Positions 20,863-31,839 are shown, counted from the stretch's first letter. The stretch is 64,000 nucleotides of DNA from Dryococelus australis (GCA_029891345.1 CM057009.1:291348966-291412965); one strand, 5' to 3'. Program-made: numbers and translations. The notes: generated from the letters alone by a model not told the origin.

Positions 20863-21096
20863 TATGAACATGGCATATTAAGGAAATAACTAGACATGGC
20901 ATACATGGGGGGATTTTTTCGAAGGTTTGATTACAAAAGTGTGGACAAACCGCGAACAGACGATGACTGGCCATTGCCAAAGCAACTACTACCTCTGCTT
21001 TTAATAATATTGATTAAAAATGAAATATTACAATCTATAAATAAAATACAAGTAACAGTTCAATTAAACCAGAAATGAGTTTCTTTTATGTTATAG

Positions 21097-21472
21097 GCTG
21101 TTCACGGTAAAATGATTACTTTCGAAATCCCTGCTTACGATCTACTTGCAAGCACGAAGAATGTATTCTTTATATTCATGCGTCGGTCAAGCGAAACTCT
21201 GAAATTAATAGAAAAGTAAATATTTTACATATCTGCTCATTTTTACACTTCGATGTATAAAAAAAAGAAGAAAGTGGAAAAAGCTATTTAAGTTAACAGA
21301 AATGGTTACCTAACACATTTCATTCGACGTTAAGATACGAAACTACTTGCCATCAATCGTCACCAACTTCACTGGGCGCATGTCACTCAGGGCGCCCGTT
21401 AAAATATATGCAGGCCTGGGCAGTGAATTTTTTCTAAGGTAGATTTCGAAAGTGCTCACTTTTTCGTGAACA
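21097..21472. mobile_element. MITE with 35-bp GGCTGTTCACG inverted ends
   Basis: Left AGGCTGTTCACGG...TTTCGAAATC and right GATTTCGAAAGTGCTCAC...CGTGAACAGCCT are inverted over about 35 bases. The interior matches 29089-29390 (inverted) and 37830-37985. No ORF. Duplication unclear. Confidence 0.7.
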
Positions 21473-21559
21473 GCCTTTACTTATGGGATTTTCAGTGGTG
21501 ACCCTATTATTTTATTGGTGAAAAGTCTGTATGAAGTATCAGTTCAGGGCCCTTGAGCA

Positions 21560-22935
21560 GTTTTGTATGTATCTGACGTGAAATATAAATATGAATCAGT
21601 GAGTATTTCAGTGTTTCAATAAGTTAACCGTATATGAGTGGTTCGACAGTCAATTCAGTGAATTTAACTGATGAATCAGTGAAAAAATGCCAGTTTTCCT
21701 TCATTTGTTGATTCAGTGACGTTTTCCACTGATTCATCGGTCATTTTTTTCACTGTTTTCAGTGGTTTGTTTTTTGACTGATGGGTCATTTAAAAAGCGT
21801 GCAAAAATCGCCGTCAAAAAAGTATAAGAATGGCCGATAAACCACGTGTATCAAGAGAAATAACAACGCATAAACTAATAAAACCATTAGAAAATGCTTT
21901 CAAAATGTGTTCCGCATTTTAAAACACCATTTTATGATGTAACATTAACACTCAGCCTTTCATTCTGTTTTTAAGTCTTTCGTTTCGCTGACGTCGTGTT
22001 ATCATCACAGCGCTCTGTTTGATTGTTTAAACTGCGTATAATGTGGTGAAGAGAGTGCACTCATTTATACGATTCGTTTTATCAATCTTAATGGTACCAA
22101 TTAAACCAAAAATGAAAAGTAAGGGTATTTACTTAAGCTTACGAGTTTTCAATTAGATATGAGGACAGAGCAGCTACCAAACCAGCGTTGATTAAAATGG
22201 GTAAAATATATTTCTTATAATGCTTTATAGAAAATGGGTAGTTAAATATTGCATACCGTTTGTTATAGTTTTTTTTTTAAAGTTTATTGGGAACATTAGG
22301 AATGCTAAAATAAATCGTACGTATCAATGCACTCTTTTCGACACATTTAATATAGTTCAAACATTCAAACCGCGAGCAGTGATGTTTAAGTACAAACGGA
22401 ATTAAAAACGAAATGCTCACGTTGCCTCTTAAAATGGTATTATAAAAACCAAACTCGCATTAAAGAGATATTTTCCCTTATAGCTCAGGGGCAGAGTGCA
22501 GTCGGAGGGTCGGTAGTTCTCGCGCAGCTTCCTCTGCGGCACGTCAGTTCGCATGTCGCGCACGTGTGTGTACTAGGAGTTTGTCATCAGGTGAGCCTAC
22601 TCGAGCGCGTCAAACGTCAACAACACACACTACCGCAACGTCACACACTTTCTGTCGAACGGCAAATGTATCAGTCAATATGTCAATAAAATCAACTTTA
22701 AAAAAATCGGAAAGGTAACGGTGGAGCAGTGGAACGATGATCGTTCAAATCCTGGTGACCAAAATAATTTTTTTTTAATGCATTAAAGTGCGCAATATAA
22801 ACAGTGACTGTATAGTAAATATGTCTATTATCGTATTGCTATGGCTAAATTCAATTAAAATAATATTTAATGCGCCGCACGAAGTTGGCTGTTACTTATT
22901 CAGTCATTGAAATTGCTATCAAAAAACAGGTACTG
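21560..22935 (-). mobile_element. Foldback-like element, copy 2
   Basis: Reverse-complement counterpart of 9405-10640, but with an extra inverted copy of the middle: 21930-22100 is the reverse complement of 22260-22440 (CAGCCTTTCATTCTG, TGTGGTGAAGAGAGTGCA and complements). The end 22470-22890 holds tRNA-like words. This copy appears more complete. Confidence 0.65.
22470..22765 (+). ncRNA. tRNA-like module
   Basis: TATAGCTCAGGGGCAGAGTGC resembles a tRNA 5' half with A box. At the far end, GGTGGAGCAGTGG is followed by GTTCAAATCCTGG, another A/B-box-like pair. The module recurs inverted at 9703-10010. Not a functional tRNA. Confidence 0.35.
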
Positions 22936-22942
22936 ACCCTAC

Positions 22943-23182
22943 CTATATCTGAAGAATTCGCGGATTCATTCTGGGACAAGCTAGAATTCAAAACACGTGC
23001 GTTTATATAACTATGGCCATTGGTCCATATGGTGTTTGACACCTCCTGGAGAACGGTGTCCAATTGTCGCCTTCCGCTGTGACAGCAGACAACCAATGTG
23101 TAGTTCATATCGGCATATTTGTACATAAGACTGTAGAGTCTATTCTGCAGGTCATTGATTTCGCGAATTTTTCCGGTATCCA
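22943..23182 (+). mobile_element. MITE-A, left end decayed
   Basis: Complete interior (GAATTCGCGGATTCATT, CACCTCCTGGAGAACGG, GACAGCAGACAACCAATG), ending TTCCGGTATCCA. The left terminus (CCTATATCTGAAG) has lost the AGAGAC word, and no 8-bp duplication is visible. Confidence 0.8.
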
Positions 23183-23303
23183 CTTATAGCATATGCATTA
23201 GTCCTCACACAAAGACAGATGGCCAGCAACCAAAGGAAGGCTGCAAGTGTGCACGTCGGATATCGAAACCTAGCCTTCGCGTAATTCTCTTCGCGAAAAC
23301 CAG

Positions 23304-23546
23304 GTGGCCCTTGTTCGACGACAATTGGATCGGGAGAAGCAGGACGAGGCGGCAGATCGAACCTGGAGCCGACGCCGTCAAAGCGGTCCACGTTTCCGGA
23401 ATTCCGGCGACACTGGGACATCCATTCCACGCGGCACTGGCCCGTTCAATTACGACGGCGGGTACGTGATGGACCTTCTCTCACAGGGCAGCTTTCTCGG
23501 CGCCCAGGATAGTCCTGGCGGAGGGGAACTTCGCCGACTTGCTTGA
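23304..23546 (+). CDS. Exon-like ORF of unknown function
   Basis: The open frame, ending in TGA at 23544-23546, encodes a highly charged N-terminal part (RRQLDREKQDEAADR, then WSRRR), a Gly/Pro/Ser-rich middle and a compact C-terminal motif (FNYDGGYVMDLLSQGSFLGA). No ATG begins it; an AG at the end of AAAACCAG (23303) could be a splice acceptor. From about 23312 the sequence is GC-rich, unlike the AT-rich surroundings, and it is the only such block I cannot match to a repeat. It is wedged between MITE-A (ends 23182) with a MITE-G end and MITE-H (starts 23568). Could be a conserved exon, a retrocopy fragment or chance. Confidence 0.35.
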   Translation: MALVRRQLDREKQDEAADRTWSRRRQSGPRFRNSGDTGTSIPRGTGPFNYDGGYVMDLLSQGSFLGAQDSPGGGELRRLA

Positions 23547-23567
23547 ACTTTGAGCTTTGATGACGAG

Positions 23568-23860
23568 TAGAGATGATGGTATATCGCTGGAAAAGTTGAC
23601 TGTTTGCTAGGATTCGATGTACTGTACACATGTCCGACAGTTTTCTTTCCTTATTGGCTATCACGCATGTATGAGCTACTACCCCACTGCACTGGTCCAA
23701 TGAGGATTCTGATACCACAAGGCAGGACATTCGTGATTGGTCTGCAAACATCTTAACCGAGTCAAAACCTTGTTCATACAATCATTAAAGAATAAACTAG
23801 TTAGAGTGCTATAGAAGATATGTTGGCTCAAAAAATTTTCGCGATTTTCCATAATCTCTA
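23568..23860 (-). mobile_element. MITE-H, hAT-type, 7/8 TSD
   Basis: 293 bp. Starts TAGAGATGATGG and ends CCATAATCTCTA, with TCGC words inside each end. Flanks ATGACGAG (23560-23567) and ATGATGAG (23861-23868). The right duplication is immediately followed by MITE-F. Confidence 0.88.
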
Positions 23861-23868
23861 ATGATGAG

Positions 23869-24161
23869 TAAGGGTATCGAAATTTCTCGAAAAGCTTTCA
23901 AGACAAGTTATGTTTCAAAACACTGAAGCGCATAGTACCTACCTTTATTGGGTGAATTACTTTTTGACATGTGTTAATTTCTGCACACAAATCACGTAGG
24001 AGCCGTGCCGATGTTGCCAAATTTCGAGTGGCCTGGTCGAATATGAAAACGGCTTCTCAAGCAGACAGCAACTGATGGCAATGGACAAACTGCTCTTGGG
24101 TGCTTATGGTATTGAAGTCTACCGTGCACTCCAATTTTTTCGCGAAAAATCACTAGCTCTA
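23869..24161 (+). mobile_element. MITE-F, hAT-type, sharing a TSD with MITE-H
   Basis: 293 bp. Starts TAAGGGTATCGAAATTTC and ends CGCGAAAAATCACTAGCTCTA. Left flank ATGATGAG (shared), right ATGGCTAG (24162-24169), 6 of 8 identical. Interior has CACGTAGGAGCCGTGCCGATG and CAAGCAGACAGCAAC typical of the family. Confidence 0.85.
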
Positions 24162-24354
24162 ATGGCTAGAGACTCTGTTGTTCCTCGTCATGATTTGGTA
24201 TCATGCTAGACGTTGTACAAGTAATTATATGTTGTGTTTCACGTGTCTTTGGACATCCGCTCATCGGAAACGCCCTTTGGATGTTTCGACCAACAGGACA
24301 GTACCAGTCAAATCTTTAAGATCACTTAATAACCCGGAAATGTCAATAAATATT

Positions 24355-24508
24355 GGGGCTGCGGTGACTGAGCGGCTAGATTGCTCGCCTCCCAAAACGG
24401 CGAACCGGGTTTTAATCCCCGGCCAGGGTTGCTCCCGGATTTTCGCATGTGGGAATCGTATCGGACTCGTGCCGGACGTTGGCGCTGGTCAGCGGGTTTT
24501 CTCGGGGA
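24355..24508 (+). mobile_element. SINE, 3'-truncated, head-to-head pair member
   Basis: GGGGCTGCGGTGACTGAGCGG head, GGTTTTAATCCCCGGCC B-box region, ending TTTTCTCGGGGA, where it abuts the inverted SINE. Together they form a palindrome of about 395 bp. Confidence 0.85.
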
Positions 24509-24750
24509 GTGAGTGGTGAGATCTGGGAGGCTCTTAACAGCCAGGTCTTGAGAGCCAATGAGGGCGAAGCGAGGTGAGTGTATGGAGCAACGCAGGAACG
24601 AAGTTGCGGGGGAAACGGGAGATCACTGGGAAATCCCGCCGATCAACGGCATCGTACGGCAAGATATCCACTTGCACAAATCCGGAGGATTGAACCCCGT
24701 TGGCGTTGGTGGGAGGCGAGCAGTCTAACCACTCAGCCACCGTGGCCCCA
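24509..24750 (-). mobile_element. SINE, near full length, inverted partner
   Basis: Begins with the SINE tail on the minus strand (GTGAGTGGTGAGATCTGGGAG, CTCTTAACAGC) and ends with the head complement CACTCAGCCACCGTGGCCCC. B-box complement GGATTGAACCCC. Confidence 0.88.
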
Positions 24751-25733
24751 CTTAGTTACGAAGTTATTTAATATTTGATTTATGTTTACTATAATTTTCC
24801 ATTTCTTTAACGTATAAAATAGATCAAATATGGTACATTGCCAACCCTAGCGCTCACTTAGATGCGAAAGATTTTGGTTGCCAAACTTTTAACATTAATC
24901 TTCCCAACCTGTAATATAAATAACCTTGCTGTGGCTAAACACGATTATGCTGGTGTTTACAACACGAATTCGCGGTAAAAGTGTCTATTTCAACTCTGTA
25001 TTCTTAAGTAAGCCTACTCTGAGACGGCATGACGTAAAAACAAAATATTATATTTTCAGTAACGTTGGCAGTGCCTAGTGAAAATATTAATTCTAAAAAC
25101 TTATGGTTACTCTATTTGAATTTCTTATCGATTTATAGACAGTATTGGCATACTGGTATAAAAGTCATCCCTAACTATTTCTCGTAGTCGTTTGACTAAC
25201 GGATGTATACCAGTAAAAATGTCAACGGCAATGATATCTTCACGTAACGTGCAAGTATACGTAGTGTACTTAAAGTAGAGTTAAAGCAGGTTAACTTCAA
25301 AATGTTAATTTTGCCACGAATAAACTGTACATAGAAGCTGATCTCGTTTACGATAATTCAGAAAAATGTGAGCATACATTTGTAAGAAAAAATTAACCGA
25401 AACAGTAAATAGGTCAGTGTACATATTGTTATCAGTCACATTCTGTTAGAGTTCACTGTTTCTTGTTAAATGTCGCTAGGACGAAACATGCGTTAGGAAA
25501 AACAAACCGCTTTACTGCATAGTGCCCGAGTATGTATGGATACGAGTTTTAAGTTATATAGTTGATTGAAAAAAAATATCATAAAAGAACAAAACTGATT
25601 ACGTTAAGCAAACGAAATGTAGATTTTAAAACTTAGAAATATTTGCTTGGAATAGCCTGAATTATATTGAACCAAATATTTTCGATAACTGATAGTTATA
25701 AGCACTTTTTAAATAATTTACTTCTAAGTAAAA
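24751..25733. other. No recognised feature
   Basis: AT-rich. No coding-like ORF and no paralog that I can see in the window. Confidence 0.45.
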
Positions 25734-25985
25734 GGGGCCGCACTGGCTGAGCTTACTCGCCTCCCACCAAGGCAAACAGCGCTCAATTCCCGGCCGGGCC
25801 ACTTCCAGATCTTCGCATGTGGGAACTGTGATGGATGATCCCGCTGATAGGCGGGTCTTGTCGGTGATCTCCCGTTTGCCAACCCCACTCATTCAGTCGC
25901 TGCTCCATACTTTCCTCAATCGCCCTCATCAGCTCTCATGACCTCGCTGTTAAGAGCCGCTCAAATCTCTTCACTCACTCACTCA
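25734..25985 (+). mobile_element. tRNA-derived SINE, full length
   Basis: About 250 bp: head GGGGCCGCACTGGCTGAG, GCTCAATTCCCGGCC, TCGCATGTGGGAACTG, GATCCCGCTGATAGGCGGG, CGGTGATCTCCCGTTTGCC, CTCATCAGCTCTCATGACCTC, tail GTTAAGAGCCGC...CTCTTCACTCACTCACTC. A and B boxes imply Pol III transcription. The tail is a short CTCA repeat rather than poly-A. Confidence 0.92.
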
Positions 25986-26690
25986 TTATAAGTAAAAAAA
26001 AAGTTTTCCGTATTTAATCAACGAACAGAAATGTACAGTTTTGAGAGCACATAAACAAAATATTTCGATTTTAATACTTAAGATATGGTTAGCAAACGTT
26101 ATTTTATAAAAATTCATATTCACCAACTTATTTCAACAGTTAAACGTAAATGCAAATGTTTTTCTTTTTGTTTGCTGTAAATAGATGTGTCATCTAACTA
26201 ATATTTTTTTTCAAACTAACATGTCTTATCTCTGTGTGCTGATTATCTTATTTCCGTCTTTCAAAATAAGTAACATAGAAATTTTGCTTGTGATTTAAAA
26301 AAGTGAAGGGTTTTTCTATGGAAATTCTATCGGTATTATCCACCTAAGTTACGCGCAAATTAACCCGTTCGGTCACACATCGATTTCTGAGTTCAAATGT
26401 TGAAATCACATAATTGTTTGGTACGTGCTATATACTTATGTTCAGCAATCGTCTCGCAGCCAATGAACCACGAGCTGAACACTCGATCATATTGGCGTTA
26501 ACCATTCATGTCGAAGAGGCGTAGAAAATTTACAGAAATCAGATTAGCCGCAAGGAAGACCCTACAATGGCCGTAATAATTATAATTCGAGTGCAACATC
26601 TCCACTATCATGGACTCTAAATGAACGGGTTAAAATTAATGTTTTTTTTTTCTGCCCAATACTTTATAGTTTGCTAAAATACTTGTAACG
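25986..26690. other. No recognised feature
   Basis: AT-rich, unmatched. Nothing supportable seen. Confidence 0.4.
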
Positions 26691-26699
26691 TTTGTGTTA

Positions 26700-27157
26700 C
26701 AAAGGTGTTCGTTAGCTGCGCACGATTCAGCGAAGTGCACCTACTCTGTTTTGTTCTGTCCATACGGTGTCTACTGCTGGAGGGACAAAGAGTAGGATGT
26801 CACCGTAACTTGAGAGCTCTGTGCCAGGTTGATTTGACGGGGTGGAAACCTGGGAGCAATGGAATCCGGGCGCCTATTGTTCTGTCTCGCCTTCAGGTTA
26901 CCCGTGCGCGCAAGTTACGAAATACCGCTCGACGACCGCAGAGGAATGCTGCGAAATTACGCCGCGGGGTTCGCTGGTAAGGCTGGACGCAGCTTTGCAG
27001 TTCCAGTGGCATGCCGAGCCAGGCGTGGTATCTGAAAGCAACTCCTAGACTACAGTCAGTTCGCGTTTGATTATCACTCGGAGTGCTGCCTGCACTACGT
27101 GACGTCACTGCGCCGTGTGGAGCTTGGCGGAAAAAAAAAAAAAAAAAAAAAAAAAAA
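26700..27157 (+). other. GC-rich poly-A-tailed sequence, probable retrocopy
   Basis: Bases 26700-27130 are much richer in GC than their neighbours and end in about 26 adenines (27131-27156). This is consistent with a retroposed transcript or a 5'-truncated non-LTR element. ORFs of 68-91 codons exist in two frames without a domain I recognise, and no clear duplication flanks it. Confidence 0.4.
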
Positions 27158-27420
27158 CACATCCCCGTTCATCGAAGACACTGGCGACGAAATATTACTT
27201 GGCAAGCAGTTTTATTAATATTCTTTGCAATGTAATGTTTTAAGTTAAAACAACACTCAAAGTGTAAATTACGCAATTTACGAAGATGAATTTTATGTTA
27301 TTCTACGCAGATGAATGTTTAATGTGCGAAGATTATTAAAGTAATTACTGCAGAAAATATTTGTTATCGGTGAGCAGTCAGTAACTGTTGCTATTAATCC
27401 GATCTACGGTTAGCTATTAA

Positions 27421-27690
27421 TAGGGATACGGGAATTACGTATCCCCATTACGTGCACACTGAAGTCACATTTGCGATTGGAATACAGTTCGTTAACACGC
27501 TCTGGACGACTCTAAGCCAATAGCAGACTTGCAAGGAAACAAGCAGTGAGTGCCATGCTGCCAGGAGTGGAGTAACACTGGCTACTCTCTGGGGGAGTAG
27601 CCATTGAACTATCTTCAGAAGCTCGAGTGTACACAGGACTGTGGAGTCTAGCCAACAGGTCATTGGACTCGCGAAATTTTCCTATCTCTA
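27421..27690 (-). mobile_element. MITE-C, hAT-type, 7/8 TSD
   Basis: Starts TAGGGATACGGG and ends TTTTCCTATCTCTA. Flanks GCTATTAA (27413-27420) and GCTATTGA (27691-27698). Interior has ACTGGCTACTCTCTGGGGGAG and GACTTGCAAGGAAAC. Confidence 0.88.
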
Positions 27691-27792
27691 GCTATTGATA
27701 TAAATGCAACAGTATTTACTTTTTTAACAACGTTACATCCTTACTGTACTGTCAACGTGTTTATGTTGCAGCAAAACAAATTTTGATTTCAC

Positions 27793-28652
27793 CGCAAAAA
27801 AAAAAAAGAGGTAAAATTCCATTACATGTAAGGGAATCTAATTACCTCTACGTGTAAGGTAAAATTACCTCTTAAATGTAGAGTAAATTTACATAACAAA
27901 TAAAGTAATAACAGTAAAAAAAAGGGGGGGATCCCATACAAGAAAGGGGAAATTCCATGCAAGTAATGGAATATTAACTATATCGTATATTAAAATTATA
28001 TTTAAAAACACCCCGCGGTATTAGTACTGTTAATTTATTTATTACCTTTATTTTATGATGAACAGTAAACGAAACCTCAACACGAAAATCCTCGACACTT
28101 GCTGGCGGGCGGGCGCGGACCGTGGTCCTCTGTCACGATAGGCCGATGCGCTATCCATTACACCACGACGATAGCGTCACAGCATTGGTGAATATCAGCG
28201 TGTTAACAGATTGTTTCTTCCGGCCGTCCTCCCATTTAGCTCTTGAGACAGTGCTGAAGATATGCACGCGTCGTAAGGTAATTTTCCCAACCATTTATGG
28301 GATTTTCCCCCAACTATGTACGTGACTGTTACTCCAGAGTGCGGTAATTATGCCTTACATATAAATAGCTATGTTGGACAGCTTGAGTAGGTCTCCCTAA
28401 ACAATAAAAATTAATTTTAATGTTAAAATATATAAAATGCAATTATCAATTTGTTACAAATGGACAAAGAGACCCGCGTGTCGTAAGATAATTTTCCCAT
28501 TAATGTGAGAGATTTTCCAATACCATGATCGTGAACTTTACTCCAGAGTGCGGTAAGTTTACCTTACCCGTAAGGAAAACTATGTTTCCCGCATAAGTCT
28601 GCGAATATTACCTTACACTTGCCAGAGAAATTTCACATTGTTTTTTACAGTG
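27793..28652 (-). mobile_element. CACTGTAAAAAA-family element, long copy
   Basis: Reverse complement of 10942-11559 over most of its length, with an extra internal copy of the TTACTCCAGAGTGCGGTAA segment (28330-28350 and 28540-28560). The right end TTTTTTACAGTG is at 28652. The left end (near GCAAAAAAAAAAAA) is less certain. Carries the tRNA-like segment 28100-28168. Confidence 0.65.
28100..28168 (-). ncRNA. tRNA-like segment, copy 2
   Basis: Minus strand: GTCGTGGTGTAATGGATAGCG followed by CATCGGCC and, further on, GGACCACGGTCCGCGCCC. Same as 11226-11300. Resembles Arg/Gln tRNA 5' half. Relic. Confidence 0.45.
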
Positions 28653-29088
28653 TTAATTGTTATTAACATTTGTGCCAATACTTTTCTTGTATTTTGTTTG
28701 CTTTAAAAAGACATGCCGATGCAAAATAAATTAAGTACCATTATATTTTTACAAAAAATGAATATTTCCAACGAGGAAAAAATGACCGTGTGGGTAATCG
28801 AACCCGTACTTCGAGTGCTTGACGTTCTTCACTTTACGATACATAACGTCCTACCAACTGTTTTCTTTTAACACGTCTAACTGCGTTCCATATTGTGAGT
28901 ATTCAGTACAATACAATGACAAACAGCAGTTTAATTTCGTTGTGCTGATATACTTTATGCTCCAGAAATATTGGCATATTTGGCACACGTAAACTGATTT
29001 CCGAGGCCTGAGAGCTGGTCTAAACTATATTTAGCTCTCATACTATACTTTAAAATTTAAATATAGTGTTCTCATTTTACGATGTTAA

Positions 29089-29390
29089 AGGTTGTTCACG
29101 AATAAGTGAGCACTTTTGAAATCAACCTTAGAAAAAAAAACTGCTCCTATCAGCATATATTTTAACCTGGGCACTGAGTGACATGTGCCCAGTTCAGTTA
29201 GTAACAATGGAGGAATAGTAGTTTCATATCTTAACGTCGAATGAAAAGTGTTCTGTAACCATTTGTGATAACATAATTCGTTCGCTTTGTGTTTTTTTTA
29301 AATGCATCTAAGTGTTAAAATTACCAGATATGTAACATATTTAGTATTCTAATAATCCCACATGTTCATCTGACCGACGCGCGAACAAAG
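29089..29390 (-). mobile_element. GGCTGTTCACG-type MITE, truncated
   Basis: Starts AGGTTGTTCACGAATAAGTGAGC and matches the reverse complement of 21170-21472. The opposite terminus is missing. Confidence 0.6.
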
Positions 29391-29732
29391 CGGCTATACC
29401 GCTGTTCACTAGTATCCGCCATTTTACGGCAACAAGTCAGTGTAAACTTGTGTTGACTGTACATTACTTACCGCTGTTTATCGACGAGTCGCTGAGACAG
29501 TATTCATAGTACCACAAACAGTGGATCGATCAGGTACGAAAGTCTCTCAGCAAAAGTTTGCTGACTCGGCGGATTTCGGACTGAAAACGCCACCTGTTGC
29601 AGACAAGCAGACCCGCGTTCATTACAAATTGCACGACCATATTACAAAATCATATCTGCCAGCTCACGAAATGAATATCCTGTCATGATTCAACGAATGT
29701 AACTGTACGTAATAGGTGTTTCGCGTTATTAT

Positions 29733-29956
29733 TAGATACCCGAGGAATTCGCGAGTTCAATGACCTGTAGGCTAGACTTCACACTCTTATGTACTCTCAT
29801 ACAGATATCGGCTGTTTATTGATGGATTGTTATTGGCTCATTTATCTTCAGGAGATGTCAAACAACACGTCGATCAATTACAAACGTAACATGAACGTAC
29901 ATGTGTGCGAATTCCAAGTTGTCTAGAAATGAACCTGCGAAATTCTCGGGTCTCTA
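29733..29956 (+). mobile_element. MITE-B, hAT-type, perfect 8-bp TSD
   Basis: 224 bp. Starts TAGATACCCGAGGAATTCGCG and ends ATTCTCGGGTCTCTA. Flanked by GTTATTAT at 29725-29732 and 29957-29964, identical. Interior words TACTCTCATACAGATATC and CAAACAACACGTCGA. Confidence 0.93.
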
Positions 29957-30163
29957 GTTATTATTTGTCAACAGGCTGAACACCACAGTACCTTATATAC
30001 AGGAGTAAGCGTCCTTTATTATCATTGATAGCTGCATATATGTGATTTCACACCCTTTTTGACTGAACTGCGCGTGAGTGGGGCATATAATTGTGAATAA
30101 TTCATTTATTGACGCAGAGTTATCAAGGGCGTGCGAGATTATGTATGGCCCAATGACAAATGT

Positions 30164-30448
30164 ATAGGGACTGGAAGATTTCGCGAATTGATTTTAGGAG
30201 AAGCTAGACTGCAAACACATGTGCATTTATCTCATGGTTGCAATTGGATGATAGTTTATTAAACACACCCAGGTGAACTTTGAGTCAGTAACAAACCTAC
30301 CCGGAAACCAGCACTGAATCCCTTGCCACCTGATCTGACTACACACTGGGGCAGCAGCCAATGAACAGAAATATGACGCTCGAAAATACACAGGACAGTG
30401 GAGTCTAGCCTGCAGGTGGTTCAAAACAAGACATTTTTCCTGTCCCTA
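30164..30448 (-). mobile_element. MITE-C relative, hAT-type, 7/8 TSD
   Basis: Starts TAGGGACTGGAAGATTTCGCG and ends TTTTTCCTGTCCCTA. Flanks ACAAATGT and ACAAACGT (or the same pair shifted one base, because the outer T/A is shared). Interior GTTTATTAAACACACCCAGGTG and GGGGCAGCAGCCAATGAAC. Confidence 0.82.
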
Positions 30449-30521
30449 CAAACGTACTGCAACGGTACGCGTGTTTGAACTTCAAAGCGGCCCGAAATAA
30501 TAACACTAATATTGCAGTTCT

Positions 30522-30726
30522 CTACCAATGAGGGGGATTGAGGTATGTAGCAGAGCCAGAATGAAAGGACGGGACAAACGGGAGATCCCCGAGAAAACCA
30601 GCCGACCAGCGGCATGTTCCGGCACGATTCTCACTTGCGAAAATCCGGCAGTGGCTCGGCCAGGGATTGAACTCGGTTCGCCTTCCTGGGAGAAGAGTAG
30701 ACTAACAGCTCAGCCACCGCAGTCCC
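30522..30726 (-). mobile_element. SINE, tail slightly truncated
   Basis: Minus strand from head GGGGACTGCGGTGGCTGAGC to CCGGAATGAAAGG complement region. B-box complement GGGATTGAACTCGG. Confidence 0.85.
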
Positions 30727-31839
30727 CTGTAAACCAATGAGAATTATAAACAAACGAGAAATGAAATCCAAAGAGGTCATAAAAGTAGTCGTATATAGTT
30801 CCTCCGGCTGGGGTTCATGGATCTGAATCTGACCTTGGATGACGTCACACTAAGGTCACACGAAGAGTCGGTTTATTAAAACCGACTCTATTAAAACCGA
30901 GTATTATTTTTATTTGTAAACCAGCAAACCAAAGTTATTTTTATTTTTGTTATTCTATGGCATACTGATATGGATTCTGAGAAGGAGGTTATGATCTAAA
31001 TATGTTAATTTCAATATTTTTTTTTTATTTGCGTGATTGTATAATTGATTTATTTTACTTTAAAACATAATTATTTATTTTATTTTTTATTTCGAAAAAG
31101 ACTTAATGTTTTAATTCTATTTCCATTTCGTTTTAACGGAAGTAGTTTCTCTCCAATAAGATCAGATTTTTAAGAAGTTGCCTGAAGTCATTGCTTCTGG
31201 GGAGGGGCTTTGAAGAGCCAATTCAGTTGATGGCTTATACTTGCTTGCGAAACTTGCTGACTCATTCTCTTTATTTACCTGACACCATGCAGGTACAGAC
31301 CTGTTAACACAGCTATTCCACGCACATGGTCATCTGTCATCATCCAGGTGTGAAAATGGGCAGGAAGCACGTACAGAGTCCAGTTACCATGGAGGTACAA
31401 AATTGTTCTTGACATTTATAGGGTCAACTGGTCCAAGGTTAAAAATTAAGGGGGCGTCGTGGGTTTAAATCTAGCAATGGTTAGTTCAAGATATCTGGGT
31501 TATGGTCAACATGACTTCTAGTTTGAGATATGATTAAATTTAATCTGGTGTTGGTTAGTAGAGTAGATATTCTGCAAAAGAATGTGGTAATCTATCTATT
31601 GAATATATCTATATGCGAATAAAATTTTTATATAAATTCATGGTAATATGTGTAACAGCTTCTCAGAAATACTTATTAATTCAATTTAAATCATGAGTTA
31701 TGAGAGTGCATGTCGTAAGAGTGCTGTAATATTTATGACATCGACAAAAGGAGGCAGAGGAGGAGGATAGGTTCACATTTCCATAATATAAAAAAATATA
31801 TACTTAACAATTATTCCAAGTTCTAACGTGCAAGACTGG

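Noticed and set aside
22943-23190. 8-bp TSD for the MITE-A at 22943
   Set aside because: The right flank CTTATAGC has no partner on the left, so I do not claim a duplication.
24178-24519. 113-codon ORF
   Set aside because: Its C-terminal half is SINE sequence (24355-24508) and the rest has no domain.
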